Source: Malurus cyaneus samueli (Eukaryota; Chordata; Aves; Passeriformes; Maluridae). Taken from it: a stretch of 64,000 nt of DNA. Both the position numbers and the translations under genes were made by a program. Shown here piece by piece: positions 26,288-37,044 of this stretch. Where the stretch lies: assembly GCA_009741485.1 (NCBI GenBank), contig CM019230.1, forward strand, positions 7,074,469 to 7,138,468. The letters are read 5' to 3'. Under the pieces are notes generated by a model. It was not told where the DNA came from. It did no database searches and was given only the letters and a program-made list of their open reading frames with translations. How positions within the stretch are numbered: the first letter of the stretch is position 1; each line of letters starts with the position of its first letter.

Positions 26288-29200
26288 CCTGTAGGCCGAA
26301 CTCCGGGAATCTGGGGTTTGTGCTGGGCTGACCGAGTTCTGTTTGCAACCTGCTGGGAAAGGGAGTGAGGAAGGCTGTCAGGGAGAGCTGGAGGCTTTCT
26401 GCAGGATGTTTGGAGCGAGTGAAAGGACAGAGGAGTGAGTGCGAGACACGCTGTGGAAGCAGGATGTGGGATAGAGAACATGTTTATACAGCCGAACTCA
26501 GCCTAATCCACGGGAGGCTTTAGAGACCATAAAAGCCATCTGCAAGTGGATAGATCACATTCTGGAGGAAAACAGGGGTTTAAAACAACACCACACTTTT
26601 TGATCCACTCTGAAAAGATCATTCCTGTGAGCCTGAGGACAAGGGTAGGATGAGCAGATCCATAAGTTCTGCCTGCACAGTGAGGGTGGGCAGGAAGGGC
26701 CATTTATGGTACAAGAACTTGGGGCCACCAAACAAAACTACCAGGAGCCAGACGCAGAGCAAACAAAAGAGAGGAAGCTGGTCCCCCTCTTCCCCACAGG
26801 GGGGGAATGGTTGTTCCAGATTCACAGGGGGCTGAGCTGAAACCTCCATTCCAGTGAACACCCACCCAGCTGACCTCCAGCGCTCAAAACTCGCACGCCT
26901 CAAATGGTTGGTGCCTGGGAAGGTGAAATCATACTGCTCCTGCATTCCCAAGGTATTAATTTGGGACATCCTTGGAAGGATGACATGAGTCTGGGTGGCC
27001 CTTGGGCTGATGTCTTGCAGCAGGGCTCCTTCAAACAGATAACACAGGGAAATTGTTCTCAGCAAACCTTTTTACAGGCAGAGGGAGGAATAGCCTGGTC
27101 TTTAACCAGCTGCCCTCTGTCATCTTGAAGAGCCTCAGTTTACCTTCAGACTTGGTCCAATCAGGCATTTGGCCTGCTTTCCCTGCACAAGGGCGAGAAA
27201 AACCATCCAAAAGGTCCTGAAATAACGTGACCTTTCATCATTCAAGCATGTTCTTTCCCATTAAGCAATGAAAGCAGCAGAGATGCTATTCTCAAAAGCA
27301 CCTCGAAACAATTATCTCCTTCCTCTGGAATAAACGATGGGAAGCAAGAGGTGAGCTGGAGATAGGGCATTTGCAATTCTCCATTTTCCATCTGCAGCAG
27401 GAAGAAATGTAGATTTTCATTGTGCTCTGACACAACTGCTTGACCTCAGTGCAGCTTATGCTAATTGCTTGCAAGAAAATGCTTGTTTGTTCCGTGCCTG
27501 CCTGGCACATTTCTGATATCTGGGCCTGATGGATGAAATATTGCTCCTAGGACAGTGCAGATGGGGATGGCTGAACCAACGGCTGGTTGGCTGAGCAAGC
27601 CAAGCAAACAGAAACACTCTGATAAAAGAGGGCCTGAGAAGTTTCCCATTAATATCACCTGGGTATTTTTATACCAACTCACTCCCTTTCTGCTTACCAT
27701 GCTGTAATTCGCTCAGGCTGGCACAGAAAATAGAGAGAGGATCCATCTCTCTACCTAAAGCAAGGACAACTCTGCTCTCCTTGCTCATTTTGAGAGGAAA
27801 TCTCTCTCCTGGTCTCAGTAGCTTTACAGGGCTAAGGTTTTTCTGTTGCCTTTGGGTGCATTTGTGTAGCTGCACACATCTCCCATCTCCGGCATGCTCC
27901 AAGTGATATATTTTAATTAAACATACTCATCCATGAAGAAGCTTGGTTCCTGCTGCTACTGTTCAACAAATGCATCGGTCTGGCCCCAGGATTTGTCAGG
28001 ATTTTGCCATTGGAACATTTTGTGTTTGCTCTGTGTTCTGAGGAACAGAGCTGGGAGTGCAATCTGGCTCTGATGAGACGGTCACAGTGCCTGACTGGGA
28101 CACAGAGCTGGAGGATCCCAAGCATTGATCAGTTTGTCTCCATCCCACTGACACCATCTCCTCCAGAGCCATTCTGTGATGTGCCTGAAGGCAGCACCTT
28201 GAGATTGGCTTTGTTGCATTGTGCCCAAAACTCAGCTGAGAAAATGGGGAAGAAGCAGGAGGAACAGCTGAGGGGTTGAAGCTTCTGACATTTATTCTGC
28301 ACCATCAGGAGAAAGGGGAGCATTTTCTGTTCTCAGCCTGCAGAATCCATCCCAGAAAAGCCATCCCTTCACTGCACAGATATTCTGTAAGCATAAAGCT
28401 CTTGTTATTCAGTGCACAGGCCTCCTGTTCCAGCACAGCCTTCCTGAGCCTGCTGAAGTTCTACATAAGCACACAAGATGTGCTGAGGAGGAACGGGCTT
28501 AGGTTTAAACGTGTATCTAATGTTAAATGAAGGCTTAAGAGCTTTTCTGCCAGGAGCAGGGAAGGATGTTTTGTTTCCAGCATGCCTTGTCCTGTGTGGG
28601 AAGACATTTCTTGTCTGCTGCTGAGCTCCAAAGAGCCTTTCTGCCATTTCAGGGGACTGATCTGAAGCAACAGACAGCAGGATCAAGGACCTCGTGGCAG
28701 GCTTTATTTTAATAGCACAGATCTTTTCTCTCAGAAGTCTGGCACCCGAAATACCAGCTGCAATCTCCAGCCTTGCTGCAAGGGACTGTTTTGTGCTGGG
28801 CACCCGGGATTTCTGACAGAGACAAGCATCAATCCCTGCACCTCAGCAGCTCCTCGTGCTCTGAAGCCTGGCAGGGGGCTGGGGCTGGAATTGGCTTTTT
28901 AAAGGGTTCAAATAACCTGTTTGCTTCCCCCTGGCCATGTGTCAAAGAGAACCACAGCAGGGCATCTCTGAACCCCCAGATGTTTTATTTCTCCAGGCTC
29001 TGTGGAGCTCTGGCTGCAGGGTGGGACCAGGGCAGGCAGAGGGGAAAATCAGGAGGAAATCAAATTACTGTCAATAAACACGGAGAGTTTTTCCTCCCTC
29101 AAGGGATTTGCAGGCAGCTCAGAGAAGAAATGGGTGGAAAACTGAAAGATAATCTTGTCCTTCAATCTGAGCATGGGATCAAAGCCCAGCTGAAGGTAGA

Positions 29201-31356
29201 GTGGTTCTGTCATTAATTTCCATTTGTTTTCCCATCCCTCCCTCCTCGGTGAGATATTCTGCCCATTCTCCTGCTATCTGCCCTAGGGATAACCCAACAC
29301 CTCCCAGCTGAGCCCAGATTTCTTTGGAGGGGGTGATGCTGTGGCTTTGCAGGACAGACACTGATGTCTCATAGGATTTGTGGGAGGATAAAAATCCCCT
29401 CCAAACCCTCTGCAGGGAAGTTGAGATCAGCCCACAAGAGACCACGTGTAGATCTAAATTCCTTTTTCATAGCTTTCCTTACTTGCTCAACCTTTCAGAG
29501 GCTGGAGAAAGAAAATACCATCACTGATGGAGGTTGACCACAGGAAATCTGTCCAAATTATGTCCAAATTGCCCTTGGGAGCTGCACTGCAGCTGCCTGA
29601 GGGAGGAGAGTGTGTTCAAACAGAACCTTCCAGACCGGGCTGTAACTTCCCTCACATCTCAGAAGGTTTCCAGACCCTCTGAAGAGCCACCACATCCTGC
29701 TGAGCTCAGGGAGGCTCTGCCGGTCCTGCAGCTCCCGGAGAAGGTTTCGTGCTGGAGATCTGCGGGATGTGGCCGCCCTCTAAAGGGAAGAGCTGGGAAA
29801 TCTCGATTAATTAAAGTTTCAGATAATTAGGAAAGCGTGGGCATGGGCGGTGACTACCCCTCTTCACTCGGAATCTTTCTTCTGACTCCAAGATATCCCG
29901 GGAAATATTATCCATGCACGGCAGCCGTGAATAATCACGGCCAGTGGGCTGCACTCTGAGCTCATGCTGCTCTCCCGAGCTTTTAATTGCAGAGTTCATT
30001 CATTACTCGGTACCTGGCAGAGCTCATCCTTTTACAGGCACACACAGACCCCGGGCTGAGCAGCTTCCCCCAAAATTCAAAACGGTGACAAATCCTTCAG
30101 CGTATCCAAGTGACGTCTTCTCTCCTTCCAGGATCTGAACTCTGCACAAGGGTGATTTTGGTTGTTTTCTTTTTTAAAACTTGCCTCCCTTTGGGGACTC
30201 AGAAGGCTGATTCTAGTTGAATTAGACAGGTTATATTTGCTTATTTAGGAAGTTAAAAGCAGGCAGGCGGGTCACCAGTGGAATCTTCACGGAGCAAAGG
30301 CTGCTTTAACGAAGGCTGTGTTAATTACTGCTGTTCTGGACCATCATCCTCCTTCCCACCAGGCCAAACACTCCTTCCACAGGCATCTGCAGGGCAGGAA
30401 GGCTCTCGTGTGTCCTCATGCCAGAGCCCAGACTCTGAGCTCCTGCCCATCCTCCAGGACACCCTTCAGGTTTTCTGCATCTAGAGGGGCACAGAGGGCT
30501 GGGGGACATCCCACAGCCAGTGCTTGTGTTGGAAGCAGCTTCTTTTGGGCATGTTGGCATCTCTCTACAAACCTTCTTGCACTTTTATTTTTTATTGCAG
30601 CCTGATGAATTCTGAAGAGAGATTTTAAGAAACAACATGAGTCATGGAGAGCAAAGGATGGTGCTGTGGGGAACCCGACAACTTTGCATGAGCACATCTT
30701 TGATCCAAACACCCCAAAGGACTGTGAATCCCCCAGTTCCCAGACCTTTCAGGGGTGACACTGAGGTTGTCATCCATAGTCAGACTTTGCTACTTTCAGA
30801 TTCTGGCTTGTTGGCTTTCCATTCCCATTCACTGGAGGTTTTTAGCGCAAGGATGGATAAAGTTTTGGGGCAAGAAAGTTGATATCAGCTGTTCTTATTT
30901 TTCCTCCCCTTGGTTCTGTCTGTGCTTTGTAAGTGTTCATATAGATTTAATATACAATAGGATAATATATGGTCCTAAATGGGATTATATATGGTTTCAT
31001 ATATAAGTTATAGTTTCATTTATTGTTTCATATATAAGCTAAGCAAAATCCTGTGGATTTCACACTGGATTTTAACAGTGAAGGACAATCACAGCACATC
31101 CTGGAAGATTACATATTCAAAGGGCATCACATACATTTGCTAACTAATCTCTGACTAATCCCCGATCTCCACCTAATTAGCCCTTTCCTCCATGAGCTAA
31201 TGCTTGTTCAGCCCTTTGAAGCATTTGGCGTGCTAAGCACAATCACACGTGTCTCCCTAGTGAACAGGGGAGGTGAAGAATTAATAAATAATTAATAAAT
31301 AGCGTTAATGAGCGGGAAAGGGGTAGCAGGAGCGCTGGATATCTCTACTGGACGGG

Positions 31357-31443
31357 ACTACACTTCCCGGCACCCCCCGCGCCACTGGGGGGTGGACTAC
31401 GCCTCCCATGAGCCCTCGCGAGTCAGGACTACAGTTCCCATGA
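31357..31443 (+). promoter_or_regulatory. Three ZNF143/THAP11-type sites in the SNHG16 promoter
   Basis: Three copies of the SBS motif (ACTACAnTTCCC-type) lie in the same direction: ACTACACTTCCCGGCA (31357-31372), ACTACGCCTCCCATGA (31396-31411) and ACTACAGTTCCCATGA (31428-31443). The third is closest to consensus and ends about ten bases before the inferred start. Such sites mark housekeeping promoters and are bound by ZNF143 and THAP11. The surrounding 31340-31760 is CpG-rich. Confidence 0.75.
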
Positions 31444-31453
31444 GCCTCTGCTG

Positions 31454-31506
31454 CCCCCTTTCCCTCCCGCGGTCACCGGGGCAGCATGGCGGCGGAGGTT
31501 TGTGTG
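31454..31506 (+). ncRNA. SNHG16: SNHG16 exon 1 (snoRNA host gene, 5'TOP-like start)
   Basis: The inferred start lies in the pyrimidine tract CCCCCTTTCCCTCCC (about 31454-31468), as in 5'TOP transcripts, which include most snoRNA host genes. The exon ends at a GTGAGT donor at 31507. An ATG at 31486 opens a frame (MAAEVCV) that meets a stop after about 20 codons when joined to the proposed later exons, so the RNA is best read as non-coding. The name rests on the two SNORD1-type snoRNAs downstream and on synteny: human SNHG16 lies between PRCD and ST6GALNAC2, on the strand opposite ST6GALNAC2. The exact start is inferred. Confidence 0.7.
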
Positions 31507-31995
31507 GTGAGTGGGCCCGGCCGCTATCGGCCGCCATCCGCGGGCACGGCGGGCCCGAGGGGCGCGGAGACAGCGGGAGGGTGTGCGGGAAACTCCCGTG
31601 CGCAGCCGGGACCGTCCGTAGGGCTGCGGCGAGGGCTCGAGGGAGTGTGAGGGTGCCCCGTCCCGCCGCCGTGGTGGTTGGAAGGAACAAGGCTCGGGGC
31701 GCTGGGCCCCGCGGGCTCCGGCCCTGCCAGGTACAGCGGGCTGGCCCGAGCGGTGCTCGGCCCGCAGGGTCTCACTCCGCTTGTGCCGATTCTTCCCCAG
31801 CAGCACCTGGGGAGAGCGTTTCATGGGCGCGGGTGCGGCTCAGCCGGGGCGCTGCTGTCGGGGTGCCTCAGAGCACCCCAGGGGGACACAGCGCAGAGCT
31901 GGGGCAGGGGAGCCACATGTGCCCGCAGGGTCGGTGCCACCCGGTGCCAAGAACTGATGTGTGAGGGTCCTGCACACTTTAGCTGCTCTGGAAGC

Positions 31996-32069
31996 TGAGC
32001 TAGTGATGATAAAAGTTATCCCTGTCTGAAATTCATCTTTCCTCTGTGGAAGCGTAACTCTGAGGCTCA
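31996..32069 (+). ncRNA. Box C/D snoRNA, SNORD1 family, copy 1
   Basis: A terminal stem TGAGC/GCTCA encloses box C (GTGATGA, 32003-32009) and box D (CTGA, 32059-32062). An internal D' box CTGA is at 32026-32029. The bases just before D' (GTTATCCCTGT) are complementary to the 28S rRNA sequence ACAGGGAUAAC in the peptidyl-transferase region. By the fifth-base rule, the target is the second G of that run, the 28S site known to be guided by SNORD1. The snoRNA ends 70 bases before the acceptor at 32139, the usual spacing for intron-encoded C/D snoRNAs. Confidence 0.9.
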
Positions 32070-32139
32070 GTGTTAGAGACACAAAGGTGAAGGAATGATT
32101 TGTTACCTGAACTAACTCCATTCCATTCCTCGATTTCAG

Positions 32140-32162
32140 GGCACAACACCGTGTCAAGAAGG
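32140..32162 (+). ncRNA. SNHG16: Candidate SNHG16 exon 2
   Basis: Twenty-three bases lie between an acceptor (TTCCTCGATTTCAG) and a GTAAAA donor. The support is the 70-base spacing from the snoRNA upstream and the splice signals. The exon is very short, and neighbouring alternatives cannot be excluded. Confidence 0.45.
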
Positions 32163-33559
32163 GGTAAAAGCACTACCATGGCTGGGGAGCTGATTTATCC
32201 ACTGGACTGACAGTGCACCTGCACAATAGTAAGAAACAGGAGTGTCTGTCTTGGTGTGATGTGTTCTTTTGTCCTTTTGGTGGGTTGCAGAAGAAAGACT
32301 CACTCTGTTGTATCAAATTATATCCTCCTGCATCCCCAGCGTTCCTGCAGGGGATATAAAAGCCCAACGGCTTGATGAATGTAATTAAGCCAATCAAGGC
32401 TGAAGCTTTGTCACAGCTGGCACCCGAGTGTGCTGCCCTTTGCTGTCATGAGCACAAGCTGAAAGGCAGCACGGAATGAAAGGGAATTTTACTGGTGTTT
32501 GTGCCCAACTGAGCACCTGCTTTTCAGCGTGGTCAGAGATGAGCCAGGGTAGAAGGATTAGAGGTAGGAGAGATTGTATGACAGCCCATTATGGAGACAC
32601 TTGACACAGCTCATCTCATAACTGTATCTGTCACAGAAATAGGCCTAGTGACAGGGTAATTGCTCTGTTTGCCTACCTGGAGGTGCCCTGGGACTGTTTC
32701 AAACTTGCATCAGGTTGCTGGGGGTGGGGAGGTGCAGCTCACCTGCCCCAAAGGGTCATCCTGGGAAGGACACACCCTGAGGAATCCTTCACCTGAGGGG
32801 ATGTGGCTGTCCTAGGTCTGGTGAGTGCATTTCTCAAGATAAATCCAGAGACAAATTACACCATTGATGGATGGATTGTTCTTGTGTGCAAGAAGAGAGA
32901 TTGAGAGGTTTCTGGGGGATGATAAGGAGAATGGCAGGTTGAAACAGCTTAAAAGGGTCCACACTGCCAACGCCTCAAAGCTGGTGGGTTTTTTTTTCTT
33001 AAGCAAGGATTTAAATAGCATCCACCTCCCAAAGTTTCTTGTCTGTGAATGAGACAGTCCCCTGGCAAACGGGCTTCTCTCTATCTTGAGGGATGGGTTT
33101 CTGCTCTGCTAAGTTTGAGACAAAAAATGTGTGTTTCTGAATGGAGAATTTCTGTCTTTAATTCTTCTCCATGGGCCAGTGCTGGGGTTTTTTTCAGAAG
33201 TGAGGAAAAGAGGACAAACTTCATTTAAAGTACTTCTGCTAACAGTGTTCATCGTATTTAGGAGGAAATGGTCCTGCAGAATCCTGGGGCTGCTGTTGCC
33301 CAAAGGTGGCTTTGACATGAGGGCAGCTGCTACTCTGGGCTTTGGGCTGGTAAGAGAATTCTTTTAATTCTTCAGTATGGTGTGTTGTTTGTTTTTAATT
33401 CATTAATTATATGCCAGGTCTGTAGGGAGATTGAGTCACCTGCTGAGCCTAATCTCTGAAGATTTCCTAGGCAAAATCCCAGGAAGAAGAGCTGGGTGCA
33501 TGTACTGTGTGTGGTTTGGGGAACATAAAGGATTTGTGTGGCCAAGGGTGGGACAGACA

Positions 33560-33630
33560 CTGAGCCCATGATGTGCTGTTATCCCTGTCTGACACTCAGC
33601 TTGAGGAGGAAAATGTCCACTGAGGCTCAG
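33560..33630 (+). ncRNA. Box C/D snoRNA, SNORD1 family, copy 2
   Basis: A perfect 7-bp terminal stem CTGAGCC/GGCTCAG (33560-33566 with 33624-33630) encloses a C box that is off consensus at its last base (ATGATGT, 33568-33574), a D' box CTGA (33589-33592) and a D box CTGA (33620-33623). The guide before D' is again GTTATCCCTGT, identical over 11 bases to copy 1, so both should direct 2'-O-methylation of the same 28S G. The rest of the two snoRNAs differs. I could not fix the acceptor that closes this host intron. Confidence 0.85.
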
Positions 33631-34447
33631 GTACTTCCCTTAGTGGGTGCCCTGTCCCTTGCAGAGTCCACAGGCACGAGTGGCACCAGCATGACAGAAT
33701 CTGTCCCCTGTCCTGCCACCCTGTGATGTGTGACAGCAGCCAAGTGCAGCCCCAGGCCCAGCTCCCCCCAGCCCCGAGAGCTACAGAGCTGCTGTTGTCA
33801 TAGCACAGTTTAGAGCTGTGAAGAACTTTCAAGTTCCTTATGCAAACAGTGACAGGTTGAAGGGCAAATAAGAAATCATTTTTTATCTTGCTTGATGTAC
33901 AGTCACTGAACACACAGGCTGGAACAGCACTTTGTCTTGGGCAGCTGACAGCTGCCTTCTGCTAAATGATTTTACGGTTTATTGAACAGAATTTGGCTTT
34001 GTTTGCAGAAGGTCAATAACAACTTCTGACAGGCTGCCCGGCAGAGCTGGTGACAGGGAGCGTCATCACCAATCAAAGCTGGTATGTGAAAGGGGAGGGA
34101 ATGGCACCACAAATCAGGCAGGTTGGGAGCTCTGACAGCACAGCTGTTTTTCAGTCAGGATCAGGCAATGGGAAAAGCACTTGGAGCTTTTGGCTTGCAA
34201 GGTGTAACAGGGAGAACAAAGTGGAGAGGCAGCCTGGTGATAAAAGGGGAGAGCTATTCAGTGCTTTGAGACCAGGGGGGTAGGAATTGTTTCAGAAAAC
34301 AGTTGTTTAGGAAAACAGTTACAGCCTTGCTTTGTGGTGTCTCCCAGCTCTAGAAGCAGCAGAAGGAAGATTATTCCGGACTGAATGTCAAAAATGACTA
34401 CTGACTCATTTGAAATGATGTGAAATGGCCACTTTTGTGTAGCCACA

Positions 34448-34490
34448 GGCTTCTCCTCACTGCTTAGTGGGTGCTGCAGCTACACCATGG
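34448..34490 (+). ncRNA. SNHG16: Candidate internal SNHG16 exon
   Basis: A 43-base segment runs from a TTTTGTGTAGCCACAG acceptor to a near-perfect donor (CCATGG/GTAAGT at 34491). It has an in-frame stop relative to the upstream ATG, in line with a non-coding host transcript. No snoRNA is visible in the 80 bases before its acceptor. Confidence 0.4.
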
Positions 34491-34532
34491 GTAAGTGACC
34501 ATTAGAACCAAAAAGAATTTGGGTACTAATGC

Positions 34533-34557
34533 CATTAGTCAATGACATTGACTAATG
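34533..34557. repeat. Perfect palindrome, 12-bp arms with one-base spacer
   Basis: CATTAGTCAATG (34533-34544), A, CATTGACTAATG (34546-34557). It lies in the last proposed intron of the snoRNA host gene. In RNA it would need to open some pairs to make a loop; in DNA it could bind a symmetric factor or mark a small insertion. Confidence 0.9.
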
Positions 34558-34672
34558 TCATTGGGGGGAGCAAGGTTTTGTCTCCTGTGACCTGCACTGC
34601 AGATGAAGTAGTGCAAATCAGGAACTTCCCAGTTACTCTTGGCACCATCTTTTTTTTTTTTTTTCACACCAG

Positions 34673-34770
34673 GATCTGATCTGCAGGTGGTTGGAGAAAA
34701 GGTGGTTCCCTGCTTTCTTCTGTTCCAGAATAAAATAAATTGTGGAAGATCTTACTAGTTGAAATTGGTT
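34673..34770 (+). ncRNA. SNHG16: Candidate SNHG16 terminal exon and poly(A) site
   Basis: A very strong acceptor (16-18 T/C bases then CACACCAG) precedes about 60 bases and overlapping AATAAA hexamers at 34729-34734 and 34734-34739. The end at about 34750-34770 is assumed from the usual 10-30 base spacing. Further AATAAA hexamers lie at 34825 and 34868. Confidence 0.6.
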
Positions 34771-36876
34771 TTTATTTGGTTATTTTTGTAAAGGTTGGAG
34801 TCCATGCTTTTAAAGGTGTTTTCCAATAAAGGGATTTCCAATTGTAATGATTCTGATTCTTCAAGGAAATAAATGGTTTTGTGCAGGTAGGAAGGATTTT
34901 GGATCAAAACCCCTCCTGGAATGGCAGTTGTGAGCTTACCCTTCAAAGCAAACCTGATAACACAACGACTTCAGTGTCTGCGGAGGCTGAAGGTTGAAGT
35001 AACTCGTGGGAACGGTGACAAAATTAACTTAGAGCTAAGGTTCTGGTGACAGATGGTTTGTGTGGTGTGTGCCTGGGAGTACAGCCTGGCTCCTTACCAT
35101 GGCTGGTAAGTCCTTAAAATGGAATTAACTCCAGCACCGGGCTCCACCCTTGGCTGGGAAGTTCCCTTTTTGAGGGGAAAGGAAAGTGTGTGGTGAGTTC
35201 CCCATGTGTGGTGCCTGTGAACTGACGATTCCAGGCAGGATGCAGCACCATCACAGTACCTCCCTGCTCTTCCTGAGTGTCAGGGTGCTGCTGATGGCAC
35301 CTGAGGCTTGGCCAGAGCTGGTTTGAGGAAGTTTCAGAGTGTCTTGGCCAAGGGGATGTGAGGATCAGGCTCATTCGTGTCACGAAAGAGGTTTTGCTGT
35401 GTTTGGGAACACAAAACAGGCCTGACAGGCTGCCGTGGTGCCAGTGTGAGGTGGCTCTGATGGGAACAAAGGTTAACTTGAGACGTGGGAACACCAGATG
35501 GGCCCCGAGCTAGAGATTACATCTGGAACAGGCTGGGAGCCTCACCTGCCGTCTGTGAACCGGCTGGAAGCAGCCTGCTGGGAGCTTCAGGGGCTTTGGA
35601 GGTTCCCTGGCTCAGGGCCAGGCTATCTTTTACCATCTCTGTACAGCAGCCTGGTACAGAAAATAGCATTTCAAGTGGGAAAGGGCTGTGCTTAGAATGA
35701 GCAGGTCTCAGTCTGAGTCTCCATGGTTTTAACCCGTTCCCATCCCCATCTGCCTCAGGAGCTGCTCCCCAGGTGAAGCCTCTGCTGCATGTTACTGCTC
35801 CTCTGCTGTGGGAGGTAGAGGGGGTCCCACCCACCCAGTTCATGAAAACAACAGGAAGAAGCATTAAGGAAAGCAATCATTCAACATTTATGTAATTACA
35901 CAAAGTGGGAAAGTGTTTTGGGTTACACTGATGTGTGTCCACCCTCCAGCCCCCACCCACTGGAGGGGCCTCCCCAGGTGGGTCTCCCTGAGCAGTGCTG
36001 GTGTATGAGGGACAGCTGAAGGCTTCAGGACCCTCCCCTCCCTTAGAGTTTTGGGAAGGATGTGATGAGTGGATGTTAAGATGTTAAGAGTGATTATTTT
36101 GACCCACCTGGTGTGGGGCTGCCTCTGAGAGGGTCCCACAGAGTCCCTGTGCAAGAAAAGCCAACAAATCCATTGCTGCACCCACATGGCTGAGGCCAGC
36201 CTCATCTCCGGGCTGCTCAGAGCCTGGACGTGTTCCTCGTGTCCGCTGAGCTGCTGTGACCCTCCTCGTAGCTGATGTCAGAAAACACCAGACTCCAGCA
36301 GGGGACAGTGACAGGGCCTGCTGCATGTGTGTCCCACTGTCTGTGCCACTGACCAGGGAGGAGGGCAGATCCTTCTGGAACGTGGCATACATCCACAGGC
36401 ACCTGCTTGGAGCTGGGACTTTGTGCAGTCTGGGAGGGAGGAGTTCTCCGAACCTGCCACCTCCTTTCACCTGGTCTCCAGTGCAGGGATTTATCCTGCC
36501 CGCTGTGGTGCCACCGTGGTGATGAGCATTTAAGGTGAAGGGCATTTCCCAGCATCTCCAGCATCCTCTTCCAGCATTACCCTGCCCCTCCTGTGCTCCA
36601 CGGGGTCACTGCTGCCCCACAGCTGCATTTGTGGGGCTGGCAGCTCACAGCCACGTGCTGTGGTGCTTCTGGGTGCCCCAAAGGCCACTTTCAGTCACAC
36701 TGATCCCCAAGGAAATGAACATTTCTCCACCAGCGTCACCCTCACACAACTGCTGGCTGTGTTGTGGCAGCTCTGCTCTGTGGGAAGAGCCCTTGGGAGG
36801 GAGAAGGTGACCCTCAGGAAAAAGGAGAAGAGCCACAGGAGTCCTTGGACTTGCCCCCGTGGGCGAGCTCCTGGCC
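34771..36876. other. Interval between SNHG16 and the ST6GALNAC2 stop codon
   Basis: There is no coding exon here. Part of it must be the 3' untranslated region of ST6GALNAC2 (minus strand). Possible signals on that strand are AATAAA at 34776-34771 and a weaker CATAAA near 35890. If the first is used, the two genes end tail to tail within about 40 bases of the SNHG16 signals. A GTAAGT donor-like site at 35105 has no convincing partner. Confidence 0.5.
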
Positions 36877-37044
36877 TCAGCGCTGGTAGAGGGTGATGAT
36901 CCCTGCGCGGTGCAGGCTACTCCAGAGCGCTGCCTCCAGCATCATGTCATGGTTGGCATAAAACACCAGAGGCTTCTTCTCCACCTCGTAGTAGTGGTCT
37001 GAGAACTGCTCGTAGTTGGCTGTGATGAACCCGTAGGCGCTGAC
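36877..37044 (-). CDS. ST6GALNAC2: ST6GALNAC2 exon 10: motifs III and VS, stop codon
   Basis: It starts [20 protein letters not shown] (motif III HYYE), then has [14 protein letters not shown] with the VS pair His380 and Glu385, and ends ITLYQR and TGA. Confidence 0.95.
   Translation of the reverse strand, partial: VSAYGFITANYEQFSDHYYEVEKKPLVFYANHDMMLEAALWSSLHRAGIITLYQR

Larger units (their letters stand above)
7549..31350. other. PRCD intron(s) and intergenic DNA before SNHG16
   Basis: Apart from the repeats and the weak exon listed separately, I see no supported gene in these roughly 24 kb. Several frames of 150-370 codons exist, but they overlap on opposite strands, carry no known domain, and are explained by GC-rich composition or tandem repeats. 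A GC-rich patch with many CpGs lies at about 8100-8430. AT-rich stretches at 11600-11830 and 17440-17640 look compositionally different and might be conserved non-coding elements, which only alignment could show. Confidence 0.55.

Noticed and set aside
31486..31506. Start of a protein-coding gene (MAAEVCV)
   Set aside because: The frame closes after about 20 codons in the proposed transcript, and the locus carries snoRNAs. This fits a non-coding host gene.
32633..32665. Third SNORD1-like guide (GACAGGGTAATTG)
   Set aside because: It resembles the rRNA target rather than the guide, and it has no C or D boxes or terminal stem.
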